Part shown: one piece after another, positions 17,347 to 26,589 of the stretch | How positions within the stretch are numbered: position 1 is the first letter of the stretch | Layout: each line of letters begins with the position of its first letter | Assembly: GCF_010365285.1 (NCBI RefSeq) | Contig: NZ_CP048286.1 | Span: forward strand, 3,731,501 to 3,795,500 | DNA length: 64,000 bases | Source of the DNA: Paenibacillus rhizovicinus | Lineage (GTDB): Bacteria > Bacillota > Bacilli > Paenibacillales > Paenibacillaceae | Direction of reading: 5' to 3' | The notes under the pieces: generated by a model | Told to the model about the DNA's origin: nothing | The model's database searches: none | What the model saw: the letters and a program-made list of their open reading frames with translations, nothing else | Program-made: the position numbers and the translations under genes

Positions 17347-17365
17347 AAATGGAGCTGACAATCCG

Positions 17366-19615
17366 ATGGAAACGAAGGGGAGCAGAGAGAATAAGCCCGC
17401 CGCGCCAAAGCGGGTCAAGACGCCGACCGTTCTCCAGATGGAGGCCGTGGAGTGCGGCGCCGCCGCGCTGGCCATCGTGCTGGGCTACTTCGGGAGCCAT
17501 CTTCCGCTGGAAGAGCTGCGCGTAGAGTGCGGCGTCTCCAGGGACGGGAGCAAGGCGAACAACATTCTGAAGGCGGCGCGCAAATTCGGGTTGACCGCCA
17601 AGGGCTATAAGAAGAATCCGGAAGACCTTCGGAACATGACGTTTCCGTTGATCATTCATTGGAACTTCAACCATTTCCTCGTGCTGGAAGGCTTCAAGGG
17701 CGACCGCGTGTACTTGAACGATCCGGCCGCCGGGCCACGAATCGTATCCGCGGAGGAGTTCGATATGTCGTTCACGGGGGTGGTGCTGACCTTCGCGCCT
17801 TCGGAACAATACGTGCGTACAGGCGCGCAGACCGGGATGCTGAAGGCGCTCGGCAGCCGGCTGAAGGGCTCCGAGTCCGCGCTGGCCTACGTGGTGCTGG
17901 CGGGATTGTTCCTGGTCGTTCCGGGGCTGGTCGTACCGGTATTCACGAAAGTGCTGATCGACAATATATTGCTTGGCGGCCTGCATAATTGGCTCGTGCC
18001 GCTGCTGATCGGCATGGGGGCGACGGCGCTGATGCGCGCCGCGCTCACCTGGCTGCAGCGCTACTATTTGCTCCGGCTGGAAATGAAGTTCTCGCTGAGC
18101 ACGTCCGGACGTTTCTTCTGGCATGTGCTGCGGCTGCCGATCGAATTCTTCTCCCAGCGATACAGCGGGGAGATCGGTTCGAGGGTGATGATCAACGACC
18201 GCGTGGCCCAGCTGTTGTCGGGCGACCTGGCCGTAGCGATGCTGAACGCCGTCATGATCGCGTTCTATCTGCTGCTCATGCTGCAGTACAGCCTGCTGCT
18301 GACGGGCATCGCCTTGGCGGTGGCCCTGGCGAACGTGCTCTTCCTGCGCTTCGTATCCAAGCAGCGGGTAGACCAGAACATGCGGCTGCTGCAGGAATCG
18401 GGCAAAATGCAGGGCGTGTCCATGGGCGGCTTGCAGCTTATCGAAACGTTGAAATCAAGCGGGTCGGAGTCCGACTTCTTCTCGAAATGGTCGGGGTATC
18501 AGAGCAAACTGCTGCAGTCGCAGCAGCAGCTCGGCGCTTCGTCCGGCTTGCTGTCGGCCGTGCCCGGCCTGCTGTCGGGCATCAGCACGGCGGTCATTCT
18601 GTCCGTCGGCGGGCTGCAAGTCATGAACGGCGCCTTGACGGTCGGGATGCTCGTCGCCTTCCAAAGCTTGATGGCGAGCTTCATTGATCCGGTCAATCAG
18701 TTGGTGCAGCTGGGCAGTTCCTTGCAGGAAGCGCAGGGCGGCTTGAAACGGCTCGACGATGTACTGAACTATCGAATCGATGCCCAGCTTGCGGCGGCGC
18801 CCGGAGAATCATCGCGGGAATCAAGCCCAGGCGGGATGGAAACAGCGGCCGCGAAGGACGGGGCCGGACCGGTTGACGAGGCGCCGAACGCGAAGCTCGC
18901 GGGGTTCGTGGAGCTCCGGCAAGTGACGTTCGGTTATAACCGGCTGGAAGGCCCGCTGATCGAGAATTTCAGCCTGAAGCTGAAGCCGGGCACGCGCGTT
19001 GCGCTCGTGGGCGGCTCGGGCAGCGGGAAGTCGACGGTGGCGAAGCTGGTCGCCGGCATTTATGAGCCCTGGTCGGGGGAGATCGCATTCGACGGCGCAA
19101 CGCGCAGACAGCTTCCGCGGGAGCTCGTCGGCAACTCCGTAGCGGTCGTGGACCAGGAAATCCACCTCTTCGAAGGCACGATCAAAGACAATCTGTCCTT
19201 GTGGGATGCGACCATACCGGAGACGGAAATCGTGCGAGCGGCCAAGGATGCCCGCATCCACGACGATATCAGCTCCCGCAGCGGCGGCTACGATCATCCC
19301 ATCGAGGAGGGCGGCGGCAACTTCAGCGGCGGGCAGCGGCAGCGGCTGGAAATCGCCAGAGCGCTGGCCGGCAATCCGTCCGTGCTGATCCTCGACGAAG
19401 CGACGAGCGCGCTGGATCCGAAGACGGAACAGCTCGTGGACGCCAGCATCCGGAGGCGGGGCTGCACCTGCCTGATCGTCGCGCACCGGCTGAGCACCAT
19501 TCGCGATGCGGACGAGATCATCGTCATGCACCGGGGCAAAGTCACGGAACGGGGCAGTCACCAGGAATTGCTTGCGAAGAACGGTGCTTACGCCAGGCTG
19601 ATCCAGGAGCATTGA
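17366..19615 (+). CDS. NHLP-type peptidase-containing ABC exporter (C39 + permease + ATPase)
   Basis: 749 residues in three parts. The N-terminal C39 peptidase cuts leaders after Gly-Gly: Gln24 and Cys30 in [15 protein letters not shown], His103 in FNHFLVLEG, Asp119 in YLNDPAAG, so the set is complete. Six membrane helices follow (about 160-450). The ATPase carries Walker [10 protein letters not shown], signature FSGGQRQR, Walker [13 protein letters not shown] and the switch histidine in VAHRLSTI. It should both remove the leaders of the three precursors and export the cores. An acidic linker (about 480-520) separates permease and ATPase. TGGAG before the ATG. Confidence 0.95.
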   Translation: METKGSRENKPAAPKRVKTPTVLQMEAVECGAAALAIVLGYFGSHLPLEELRVECGVSRDGSKANNILKAARKFGLTAKGYKKNPEDLRNMTFPLIIHWNFNHFLVLEGFKGDRVYLNDPAAGPRIVSAEEFDMSFTGVVLTFAPSEQYVRTGAQTGMLKALGSRLKGSESALAYVVLAGLFLVVPGLVVPVFTKVLIDNILLGGLHNWLVPLLIGMGATALMRAALTWLQRYYLLRLEMKFSLSTSGRFFWHVLRLPIEFFSQRYSGEIGSRVMINDRVAQLLSGDLAVAMLNAVMIAFYLLLMLQYSLLLTGIALAVALANVLFLRFVSKQRVDQNMRLLQESGKMQGVSMGGLQLIETLKSSGSESDFFSKWSGYQSKLLQSQQQLGASSGLLSAVPGLLSGISTAVILSVGGLQVMNGALTVGMLVAFQSLMASFIDPVNQLVQLGSSLQEAQGGLKRLDDVLNYRIDAQLAAAPGESSRESSPGGMETAAAKDGAGPVDEAPNAKLAGFVELRQVTFGYNRLEGPLIENFSLKLKPGTRVALVGGSGSGKSTVAKLVAGIYEPWSGEIAFDGATRRQLPRELVGNSVAVVDQEIHLFEGTIKDNLSLWDATIPETEIVRAAKDARIHDDISSRSGGYDHPIEEGGGNFSGGQRQRLEIARALAGNPSVLILDEATSALDPKTEQLVDASIRRRGCTCLIVAHRLSTIRDADEIIVMHRGKVTERGSHQELLAKNGAYARLIQEH

Positions 19616-19654
19616 CCTTACATCCTTATATCGGAACGGAAGGAGCGGAAGACC

Positions 19655-22579
19655 GTGAAACTGACGGAGGAACAACCCGAACTGCAGCGGCTGTTTGCGG
19701 CGCAGGGCGCCGAAATGGAGGCCGAGGGCAACCGGCCCTTGATCGTCCGCGACGAGGCCTATGTCTGGCTGGTGCAAACCGGCCATGCGGATGCGTTTGC
19801 CGTATCGCTGCACGAGGAGGAAGTGGTTCGTCAGCGGCGCTTCTTGTTCGGCGTCGAGCCGGGCCAGCTGCTATTCGGCTATTGCGGCGAGGATGACGGC
19901 CGGAACAGCTCGGCGGGCATCCTGATCGCCGGGTTGACAGGGACGCGGCTGCTTCGGATGGACAAGGCCGCTTTCGACCGCGCCTTGTCCGAATCGCCGC
20001 GCTTGCGCGAAGAAGCCGCCGTGCGGATCGATGCCTGGGTCCGCAATTGGTCCGTTGCTTTGGCGAAATCGGCACCGGCAGAGCAGGCGATTGAACTTGC
20101 GCCCGGCATGACGGCCGAGGCCGGGGAGCATGCGGTGCTGCGCACGGCCGCCTTAGTATGGGTTCGCTTGCAGGCTGGCAGGCTGCATTGGATGGGCAGC
20201 GGCGATCTTGCGGTCGACCGGCCGGGCCAGCTGTTCCCGCTGGCGGCAGCAAGCTGGCTGGTGGCGGAAGAACCGTCCAGCTTATCCGCCTGCGGCACGC
20301 TGGAGTGGCTGGGTCAAGACCCGGCGCTCGAAGGGTTGTCCGGCTATCACCGCTGCATTGCGGCCTGCTTGCGTCAGATGTACGTCTTCGAAGAGCGGTT
20401 CGAGCGGGAGCGGCTCAAACGCAAGACGGAACAAGACGAAGCCGTGATGGAGCGGGCGATTCGGCGACTAGCTTCCGTTACCGGGAGCGCGGACGGCGCG
20501 CAGGCGGCCGATCAGCGGACGGGCGACAGCCTGTATGCGGCTGCCCGGCTTGTGGGAGAAGCAGCCGGCGCCGACGTTAAACCGGCCAGTGCCGAGCGGA
20601 TGCGGAAGGCGCGCGATCCCGTCAGCGAAATCGCCAAAGCATCCGGTTTCCGCTCGCGTCAGGTCATGCTGAAGGACGACTGGTGGCGGACGGATAACGG
20701 ACCGCTGCTGTCTTTCATGGAAGAGGGCGGCCGCCCGGTCGCCCTGCTGCCGAACGGGGCGGCCGGTTACCGGCTGATCGACCCCGAGAACGGCACGGAA
20801 ACGATCGTGACGGAGGAGCTGGCGGGGAGGCTCGAGACCGCGGCGCATATGTTCTATCGGCCGTTCCCGACGCATCCGCTGTCGGTCTGGGACATTCTCA
20901 AATTCGGCTCCCACCGGACGATCCGGAAGGATTTCGCCAGGGTGCTCCTGCTCGGCATCGCAAGCGGACTGCTCGGGATGTTCGTTCCGATCGCGAACGG
21001 CATCTTGTTCGATACCGTCATTCCGGCAGCCGATCAAGGGCCGCTGCTGCAGATCGGCCTCATTCTGCTCTCCATGACGGCGGCTACGGCCTTGTTCGAA
21101 ATTACGCGCTCGATGGCGATTCTGCGCATCGAAGGGAAGATGGACGGCTCCATCCAGGCGGCGGTTTGGGATCGGCTGCTGAATATGCCGGCGTCGTTCT
21201 TCCGTCAGTTTACGGCAGGCGACTTGTCGAGCAGGGCCAACAGCATCGGCACCATTCGGAAACTGCTGTCCGGCGTGGCGGTAACGGCGATCTTCTCGGG
21301 CCTGTTCTCCAGCTTCAACTTCTTCCTGCTGTTTCATTACGACGTGAAGCTGGCGATTACGGCCGCGTTTCTCGTGCTCGTTCCGATGCTGGTCACCGTT
21401 GGCGTCGGCATCCTGCAGGTTCGCAAGCAGCGCGTGCTTCTTCGCGTGCAGGGCAGGCTCGCGGGAACCGTCCTGCAGATCATCGACGGCATCTCGAAGT
21501 TCCGGATGGCGGGCGCGGAGAAGCGGGCCTTCTTCTTATGGGCCAAGCTGTTCGGCGAGATGAAACAAACCTCGTTCCAAGCGAGGACAATCAGCAATAT
21601 CCATGCCGTATTCAATGCATTCTTCCCTATTATTACCTCGGTCGTCCTGTTTTATTTGGTCGGGACGAACGCGCAGAGCTTAAGCGCGGGGCAGTTTATC
21701 GCGTTCTTCTCGGCCTTCTCTTCCTTCCTGGGGGCAATGCTCGCCATGTCGACCGCCATCGTATCCATGATCAACATCGTGCCGCTGTTCGAGCGCACGA
21801 AGCCGATTCTGCATACGGTGCCCGAAGTGAACGAGGCGATGGACGATCCGGGCGAGCTCTCGGGCGGCATTGAAGTCCGGCACGTTAACTTCCGTTACGC
21901 CGCGGAGCAGCCGTTCGTGCTGAACGATCTGTCGTTGACCATCCGTCCGGGCGAATTCGTCGCGCTGGTCGGCGCATCGGGATGCGGCAAGTCCTCCTTG
22001 CTGCGGCTGCTGCTCGGATTCGAGAAAGCGGAGGCAGGCTCGATCTTCTATGACGGGCAGGACGTGAAGTCGCTCGATATCCGCAACGTCCGCAATCAGC
22101 TCGGCGTGGTGCTGCAGCACGGCAAGGTCATGGCAGGCGATATTTACGCCAACATTGTCGGTTCGTCTAACCTCACGCATGAGGATGCTTGGGAAGCCGC
22201 TCGCATGGCGGGGCTCGACCAGGACATCCAGCAGATGCCGATGGGCATGCACACCGTCATCTCCGAAGGCGGCGGCACGTTGTCGGGCGGCCAGCGGCAG
22301 CGCCTGCTTATTGCGCGGGCACTCGCCAGAAGGCCGAAGATTCTCTTCTTCGACGAGGCGACGAGCGCGCTGGACAATCGTACGCAGGCCGTCGTCAGCG
22401 AAAGCCTCGAGAAGCTGCGCGCGACGCGCGTCGTGATCGCCCACCGCCTGAGCACGATCATGAACGCGGACCGGATCTTCGTCCTGGACAAAGGCCGGCT
22501 GGTTCAAGCGGGAACCTACGCGGATTTGATGGAGCAGGAAGGTTTGTTCGCGGAGCTCGCCAAGCGGCAGCTGGCTTAA
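19655..22579 (+). CDS. NHLP-type ABC exporter, second permease/ATPase
   Basis: 974 residues, the usual partner of the C39 exporter in NHLP loci. It has a long N-terminal region without peptidase (about 1-400, several Ala/Arg/Glu-rich stretches, with a cyclic-nucleotide-like fold plausible), then six membrane helices (about 430-720), and an ATPase with [43 protein letters not shown] and IAHRLSTI. GTG start with AAGGAG nine bases before it. With the peptidase-ABC protein it probably forms a heteromeric exporter; what the N-terminal region binds is not known. Confidence 0.92.
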   Translation: MKLTEEQPELQRLFAAQGAEMEAEGNRPLIVRDEAYVWLVQTGHADAFAVSLHEEEVVRQRRFLFGVEPGQLLFGYCGEDDGRNSSAGILIAGLTGTRLLRMDKAAFDRALSESPRLREEAAVRIDAWVRNWSVALAKSAPAEQAIELAPGMTAEAGEHAVLRTAALVWVRLQAGRLHWMGSGDLAVDRPGQLFPLAAASWLVAEEPSSLSACGTLEWLGQDPALEGLSGYHRCIAACLRQMYVFEERFERERLKRKTEQDEAVMERAIRRLASVTGSADGAQAADQRTGDSLYAAARLVGEAAGADVKPASAERMRKARDPVSEIAKASGFRSRQVMLKDDWWRTDNGPLLSFMEEGGRPVALLPNGAAGYRLIDPENGTETIVTEELAGRLETAAHMFYRPFPTHPLSVWDILKFGSHRTIRKDFARVLLLGIASGLLGMFVPIANGILFDTVIPAADQGPLLQIGLILLSMTAATALFEITRSMAILRIEGKMDGSIQAAVWDRLLNMPASFFRQFTAGDLSSRANSIGTIRKLLSGVAVTAIFSGLFSSFNFFLLFHYDVKLAITAAFLVLVPMLVTVGVGILQVRKQRVLLRVQGRLAGTVLQIIDGISKFRMAGAEKRAFFLWAKLFGEMKQTSFQARTISNIHAVFNAFFPIITSVVLFYLVGTNAQSLSAGQFIAFFSAFSSFLGAMLAMSTAIVSMINIVPLFERTKPILHTVPEVNEAMDDPGELSGGIEVRHVNFRYAAEQPFVLNDLSLTIRPGEFVALVGASGCGKSSLLRLLLGFEKAEAGSIFYDGQDVKSLDIRNVRNQLGVVLQHGKVMAGDIYANIVGSSNLTHEDAWEAARMAGLDQDIQQMPMGMHTVISEGGGTLSGGQRQRLLIARALARRPKILFFDEATSALDNRTQAVVSESLEKLRATRVVIAHRLSTIMNADRIFVLDKGRLVQAGTYADLMEQEGLFAELAKRQLA

Positions 22580-22664
22580 GAACCGAAGGCGGTATCGGGC
22601 CGCTGCCTGGCGATCCATCGTGTTTGCCAGGCGGATGATCAATCCATTTTAGGAGGAATTATCG

Positions 22665-23036
22665 ATGAGTTGGACCCAGGAAACGTTCCAGGAAGCAGTA
22701 AGGAAAGTAAGTGAACGGGCGGCGGTCGACGCGGCCTTCAGAAGCCTGTGCGTCAGCGACATCCATGCGGCGATTCAACAGGAGAGCGGCATCGAAGTGC
22801 CGTCAAGCTTCAAGATCGGCGTGCTCGATCCTTCGGCGAATCAGCTCAATATCGTCATCCCTCCGGTCGCGCTGGAAGAAGGCGAGCTGCAAGAAGACGA
22901 GCTGGAGAGCGTAGCGGGCGGAGTCAAAGGAACGCTGGCCGACGGCTCCGGTGAAATCCCGAGAGACAGCGTGGGGATCATTCCCGAGCTGCCCGGTTCG
23001 GGCGGCATGATTTTTTTCGGCAGCTTTCCCAAGTAA
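22665..23036 (+). CDS. NHLP-leader RiPP precursor 1
   Basis: 123 residues. The leader (1-86) is of the nitrile-hydratase-like type (NHLP): MSWTQETFQEAVRKV, RSLCVSDIHAAIQQ, PSSFKIGVLD, ending ELESVAGG. Cleavage after Gly86 frees a 37-residue core starting VKGTLADGSG and ending FFGSFPK, rich in Gly and Pro, without Cys. Lysines are at 88 and at the C-terminus. AGGAGG lies nine bases before the ATG. It is the least similar of the three precursors in the core. There is no lanthipeptide, YcaO, radical-SAM or epimerase gene nearby, so the cores should not be thioether or azole peptides. See the GNAT and ketosynthase entries for the proposed modification. Confidence 0.92.
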   Translation: MSWTQETFQEAVRKVSERAAVDAAFRSLCVSDIHAAIQQESGIEVPSSFKIGVLDPSANQLNIVIPPVALEEGELQEDELESVAGGVKGTLADGSGEIPRDSVGIIPELPGSGGMIFFGSFPK

Positions 23037-23238
23037 ACCGTGAATCATCGCGGCATTTCGGAGTTGACCTGAATGAGGTGCAATGGGCTTGCGGGCGAGT
23101 CGGAGATGATCGGATTCGCCCCGCAATGCGGGCTGCCGCGGAGGATTCCTATTCATTGGCGGCAGCCATAACGAGCGTTCATGCTCCCGGCCACTCGCCG
23201 GGTTTATGATAAATATGATTTATTAGGAGGCGTCTTTG

Positions 23239-23649
23239 ATGAGTTGGTCAAAAGAAGCGGTCGAAGAAGCAATAAGCAAAGTCGGAGCAAGAGCGAAGAC
23301 GGATTTGGAATTCAGAAGCCTGTGCGTGAGCAACATTCATGCGGCCATTCAGCAAGAAACCGGTCTTGAAGTGCCGGCTAGCTTCAAAATCGGCGTGCTG
23401 GATCAATCGGCGAACCAACTGAACATTATTTTGCCTCCGATCGCCAAGGAAGAAGACGAGTTACTGGAAAGCGAACTGGAAAGCGTGGCGGGCGGCAGCA
23501 AATCCGGTGCGACCGATTTCTTCGAAGGCATCGCGGTCGGGATCGTTTCCGTTGCGGTCGGCGAGCAGGTCGATAGCAATTCTTCCGAAGGAACGGCGGG
23601 CAATATTATCGGTCAAGTTATCGGTTCGCCGATTCGTATCATTTCCTAA
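23239..23649 (+). CDS. NHLP-leader RiPP precursor 2
   Basis: 136 residues: an 86-residue NHLP leader ending ELESVAGG and a 50-residue core starting SKSGATDFFEG and ending SPIRIIS. The core is hydrophobic and Gly/Val/Ile-rich with an NSSEGTAG patch shared with precursor 3 (NSSEATAG); it has no Cys and one lysine, Lys88. The ATG at 23239, not the TTG three bases earlier, has the right distance to AGGAGG. It follows precursor 1 after ~200 bases and precedes precursor 3 by 27 bases. The leader is nearly identical to that of precursor 3, pointing to recent duplication. Confidence 0.92.
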   Translation: MSWSKEAVEEAISKVGARAKTDLEFRSLCVSNIHAAIQQETGLEVPASFKIGVLDQSANQLNIILPPIAKEEDELLESELESVAGGSKSGATDFFEGIAVGIVSVAVGEQVDSNSSEGTAGNIIGQVIGSPIRIIS

Positions 23650-23676
23650 TCCATTATTACAAAGCGGAGGTAGCTT

Positions 23677-24090
23677 ATGAGCTGGACGAAAGAAGCAGTC
23701 GAGGAAGCGGTAAGAAAAGTTGGCGCAAGAGCGGCAACGGATTTGGAATTCAGAAGCCTGTGCGTTAGCAATATCCATGCGGCGATTCAGCAAGAAAGCG
23801 GCATCGAGGTGCCGGCCAGCTTCACGATCGGCGTGCTGGATCAATCGGCGAACCAGCTGAACATTATTCTGCCTCCTGTCGCAAGGGAAGCGGACGAGCT
23901 GCTCGAGAGCGAACTGGAAAGCGTGGCGGGCGGCAGCAAAGCCGGCGCGAACGACTTCTTCAGCGGCGTAGGATCGGGTGCGCTGGCGATGTTCGGCGAA
24001 GACACCGGCTTCCGCGGCAACAGCTCCGAAGCGACTGCCGGCGCTGCAATCGGCGCCATTCTGATGTTGCCTGCTGCACTGGCTCAATAA
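23677..24090 (+). CDS. NHLP-leader RiPP precursor 3
   Basis: 137 residues: leader 1-86 with the same ELESVAGG end, and a 51-residue core starting SKAGANDFFSG, with the shared NSSEATAG patch, and ending in a hydrophobic AAIGAILMLPAALAQ. One core lysine (88), no Cys. GCGGAGG lies before the ATG. The core's pattern of polar start, Gly-rich middle and hydrophobic end suggests a membrane-active peptide. Tandem hairpins follow before the next gene. Confidence 0.92.
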   Translation: MSWTKEAVEEAVRKVGARAATDLEFRSLCVSNIHAAIQQESGIEVPASFTIGVLDQSANQLNIILPPVAREADELLESELESVAGGSKAGANDFFSGVGSGALAMFGEDTGFRGNSSEATAGAAIGAILMLPAALAQ

Positions 24091-24150
24091 TCCGTTGACG
24101 TCCGTGCCGGCGAATTTGCCATTGTTTTGACAATATGGCCTGGCTGCGGA

Positions 24151-24206
24151 GAATCCCGAGAGATCGGGGTTCTTCCCGCAAGCGGCGTATGCGCCGCTGC
24201 CGGGAA
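24151..24206 (+). promoter_or_regulatory. Two consecutive hairpins after the precursor genes
   Basis: First stem GAATCCCGA/TCGGGGTTC (24151-24172, one G-U pair). The second is TTCCCG...CGGGAA (24173-24206) with inner AGCGGCG/CGCCGCT. Neither has a T-run, so read-through is expected. Such structures after precursor genes often reduce, but do not stop, transcription into downstream enzymes, or protect the 3' end of the abundant precursor mRNA. Confidence 0.6.
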
Positions 24207-24318
24207 AGATTGAACCGCTCCATTAACTCGGACCATAATTGGCGATTCGGTGCGCTTGAGCGTGCGTGAACGTTCTTCCACATATATGCATTTACTCGGA
24301 CGGCAGGAGGCTGAAGTC

Positions 24319-25641
24319 GTGATCCGGAAACGCATTTCCTTCTCTCTTCACTGGCTGCGGTCGATATGGGCCATTATCGCGGCCATCGGCGCCGGTGTCA
24401 TGGCAGGCTTGTATCAGCCTCGTTTTGCCGGGGAGCTGATTCCTTACGGGAACTTATATTTATCCTTTCTGAAAATGTGCGTCATCCCGATCATGGTCAC
24501 CGCCATCGTATCCAGCGTCGGGCGGCTGTTCATGTCGAAGGGGACGGGCAAGGTGCTGCGGCGGATGATCCTCGTCTTTCTGGCCGGACTGCTCTTGGCC
24601 GGCATTCTTGGACTAGGAGCGGGCCTGCTTGGCAAGCCCGGCGAAGGCTTCTCTTCGAATCAGCGTACGGTGCTGGGGCAGGAGGTCTTGGACAGGGAGC
24701 CGGCTGCCGAATCGGCGGATGCCGCAGCATCGGGGAACGGACTGCTCCAATTCGTGTTCGACCTCATTCCGTCCAACATCTTCATTGCGCTCGGACAGGG
24801 CAACAGCCTGCAAATCCTCTTCTTCTCCGTTGTGGTCGGCATTGCCGTCGGGCTGCTCTCGGTTCACTCGGGCGATCAATTCCTCTTCATGACGGATCTG
24901 CTGTTCAAAGCCTTTCAACGCATTATCTCATGGGCGATGTACGTGCTGCCGTTCGGGATGTTCTGCATGATGGCCGGCCAGATCGCCGGCGCGGGGGCAG
25001 ACCTGCTGCTGGCCATGGTCAAATACATCGCCTGCATCTATGGCGCCTGCCTGGTGCTGCTGCTGGCCGGCATCTGGATCGTGTCGGCTGCGTTAAGGAG
25101 GCCGCTTCTATCCGTCGTACGCGGCTTGAAGGAACCGCTCTGGATCGCATTCGGCACGCAGAACAGCATCGCCACGATGCCGTACGTGCTGGAAACGCTG
25201 AAGAGCCGATTCAGGCTGAATGCGAATACGGTCAATCTGGTCGTGCCGCTCGGCATCGTGCTATGCCGGTACAGCATGGTGCTGACGTATACGACGGGCA
25301 TCGTGTTCATTGCGCAATTATACGGCGTATCGTTAGGGCCGCAAGGGCTGCTGGTCGCGTTGTTCGGTTCGATTCTGACGGCTGTCGCCGGTGCGGGGTC
25401 TCCGGGCATCGTGTCCATCGCCATGATCTCGCTGATCGCGAATCCGCTGCATCTTCCGTACGCCACGGGGGTCATTCTGTTGATGGCCGTGAATCCCATT
25501 ATCGACCCCGGCGTGACGACGGCGAGCGTCATGATGAACTGCGTCTCGACCGTCATGATTGCCGGAGCGGAGGAAGATGCGGAAGGAACTCGATTCGACG
25601 AGTCGGCTAAGGAGCGCGGCAGTGCTTTGCAAACGGAATAA
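24319..25641 (+). CDS. Dicarboxylate/amino-acid:cation symporter
   Basis: 440 residues, DAACS (GltP/DctA) family. It has eight or so membrane segments, the LKMCVIPIMVTAIVSSVGRL signature of helix 3, the motif FGTQNSIATMPYVLETLKS (corresponding to the family's re-entrant loop with serines), and VNPIIDPGVTT near the end. The usual NMDGT motif reads VVPLGIVLCRYSM here, so sodium and substrate binding may differ from standard glutamate or dicarboxylate carriers. GTG start with AGGAGG eight bases upstream. It sits between the precursors and the acyl genes, so it may supply an amino acid or acid or serve export or immunity. Confidence 0.87.
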   Translation: MIRKRISFSLHWLRSIWAIIAAIGAGVMAGLYQPRFAGELIPYGNLYLSFLKMCVIPIMVTAIVSSVGRLFMSKGTGKVLRRMILVFLAGLLLAGILGLGAGLLGKPGEGFSSNQRTVLGQEVLDREPAAESADAAASGNGLLQFVFDLIPSNIFIALGQGNSLQILFFSVVVGIAVGLLSVHSGDQFLFMTDLLFKAFQRIISWAMYVLPFGMFCMMAGQIAGAGADLLLAMVKYIACIYGACLVLLLAGIWIVSAALRRPLLSVVRGLKEPLWIAFGTQNSIATMPYVLETLKSRFRLNANTVNLVVPLGIVLCRYSMVLTYTTGIVFIAQLYGVSLGPQGLLVALFGSILTAVAGAGSPGIVSIAMISLIANPLHLPYATGVILLMAVNPIIDPGVTTASVMMNCVSTVMIAGAEEDAEGTRFDESAKERGSALQTE

Positions 25642-25656
25642 GCGAGGGGGATGTTC

Positions 25657-26589
25657 ATGTTAATCGTCAAGCGGTTGGACCCAGCGGCGTGCATGCCCTA
25701 TGAGACGCTGACTTATCATTACGCGCGTTCGCTGCTGTACCGGGAGGATGGAGGCCGGACGAGCTTCGCCGTCGGGGCGGAATGGACGGAATGGTCGGAA
25801 GGGACAAGCAAAGCGAAGGCGGTCGGCCTGGTCGTCATTCATTTCCGGGAGGACGGCGGGAACGCGGAGGTCGTCTCGGTCTTCGTCAAAGCGGCCTATC
25901 GCCGGCAAGGCATCGGGACGGCGCTGCTTCGCGAAGCGGAACGGATTCTCCGGGACATGCCATGCGAGCGGCTGTCGTTTACGTATTATTCGGGCAAGGC
26001 CATTACGCCTGCCGTGGAAGCTTTTCTGCATCGCGAAGGCTGGTCTGAACCCGTTTCGGAGGGAAAAGTGTACCAGACCGACAAACGCATCGCGGATGCG
26101 GCTTGGATTCGGAAGACCGCCATGCCGAAGGGCATGCGTTCCTTCTATTGGCACGAGATCGGCCCGGAGGAGAAGGCGCGCCTGCTGGAAGCGGAGGGCA
26201 GCCTGTACCCGGCTTTTCTCTCGCCGTTCAAATCCAAGCTGCCGGCGGAGGAGAGCAACAGCCTCGGCCTGCGGCTTCACGGGGAAACGGTGGGCTGGTG
26301 CATGACCTATCGCATCGCCGACGATACCGTGCTCTACGACAGCGTTTATGTAACGCCGGAGCTGCGCTTGTCCGGCTGTGCATTCATGCTGATCGCGCAA
26401 TCGATCTCCATCCAGCTGGAACGCGGCATCCCCAAAGCGATCTTCGCCGTGAATAACGAAGCGCCGTTCATGCGCAAAATGCTGGATCGCTGGCTTATGC
26501 CTTATGCGACGGGCGTTTCGGAGCGACGGGCGGCGTATAAAACAATCATGACGACAAGGGGGCAGGCGCATGGCGGCAGCATTGGATAG
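25657..26589 (+). CDS. Tandem-GNAT acyltransferase, candidate peptide N-acyltransferase
   Basis: About 310 residues with two GNAT folds. Domain 1 has the acyl-donor-binding motif A (EVVSVFVKAAYRRQGIGTALL, with Arg-Arg-Gln-Gly-Ile-Gly near 82-87). Domain 2 (about 150-300) keeps the strand pattern DSVYVTPELRLSGCAFMLIA but not the pyrophosphate loop. GNATs transfer acyl groups from CoA or ACP to amines; ribosomal lipopeptides of the selidamide and goadvionin types use GNAT enzymes to acylate the peptide. Here it lies between NHLP precursors and an ACP/ketosynthase set and overlaps the ketosynthase by 20 bases. I infer transfer of an ACP-bound acyl chain to core Lys88. ATG 25651 also possible; 25657 fits GAGGGGG better. 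Confidence 0.82.
   Translation: MLIVKRLDPAACMPYETLTYHYARSLLYREDGGRTSFAVGAEWTEWSEGTSKAKAVGLVVIHFREDGGNAEVVSVFVKAAYRRQGIGTALLREAERILRDMPCERLSFTYYSGKAITPAVEAFLHREGWSEPVSEGKVYQTDKRIADAAWIRKTAMPKGMRSFYWHEIGPEEKARLLEAEGSLYPAFLSPFKSKLPAEESNSLGLRLHGETVGWCMTYRIADDTVLYDSVYVTPELRLSGCAFMLIAQSISIQLERGIPKAIFAVNNEAPFMRKMLDRWLMPYATGVSERRAAYKTIMTTRGQAHGGSIG

Noticed and set aside
15227-22579. Lanthipeptide or class II bacteriocin locus
   Set aside because: No LanM, LanB/C, YcaO or radical-SAM enzyme is present and the cores have no cysteine; the exporter alone is not evidence of such modification.
22665-24090. Nitrile hydratase alpha subunits
   Set aside because: Only the leader resembles that fold. The proteins are about 123-137 residues, lack the metal-binding cysteine cluster and end with a Gly-Gly leader plus core, as in NHLP precursors.
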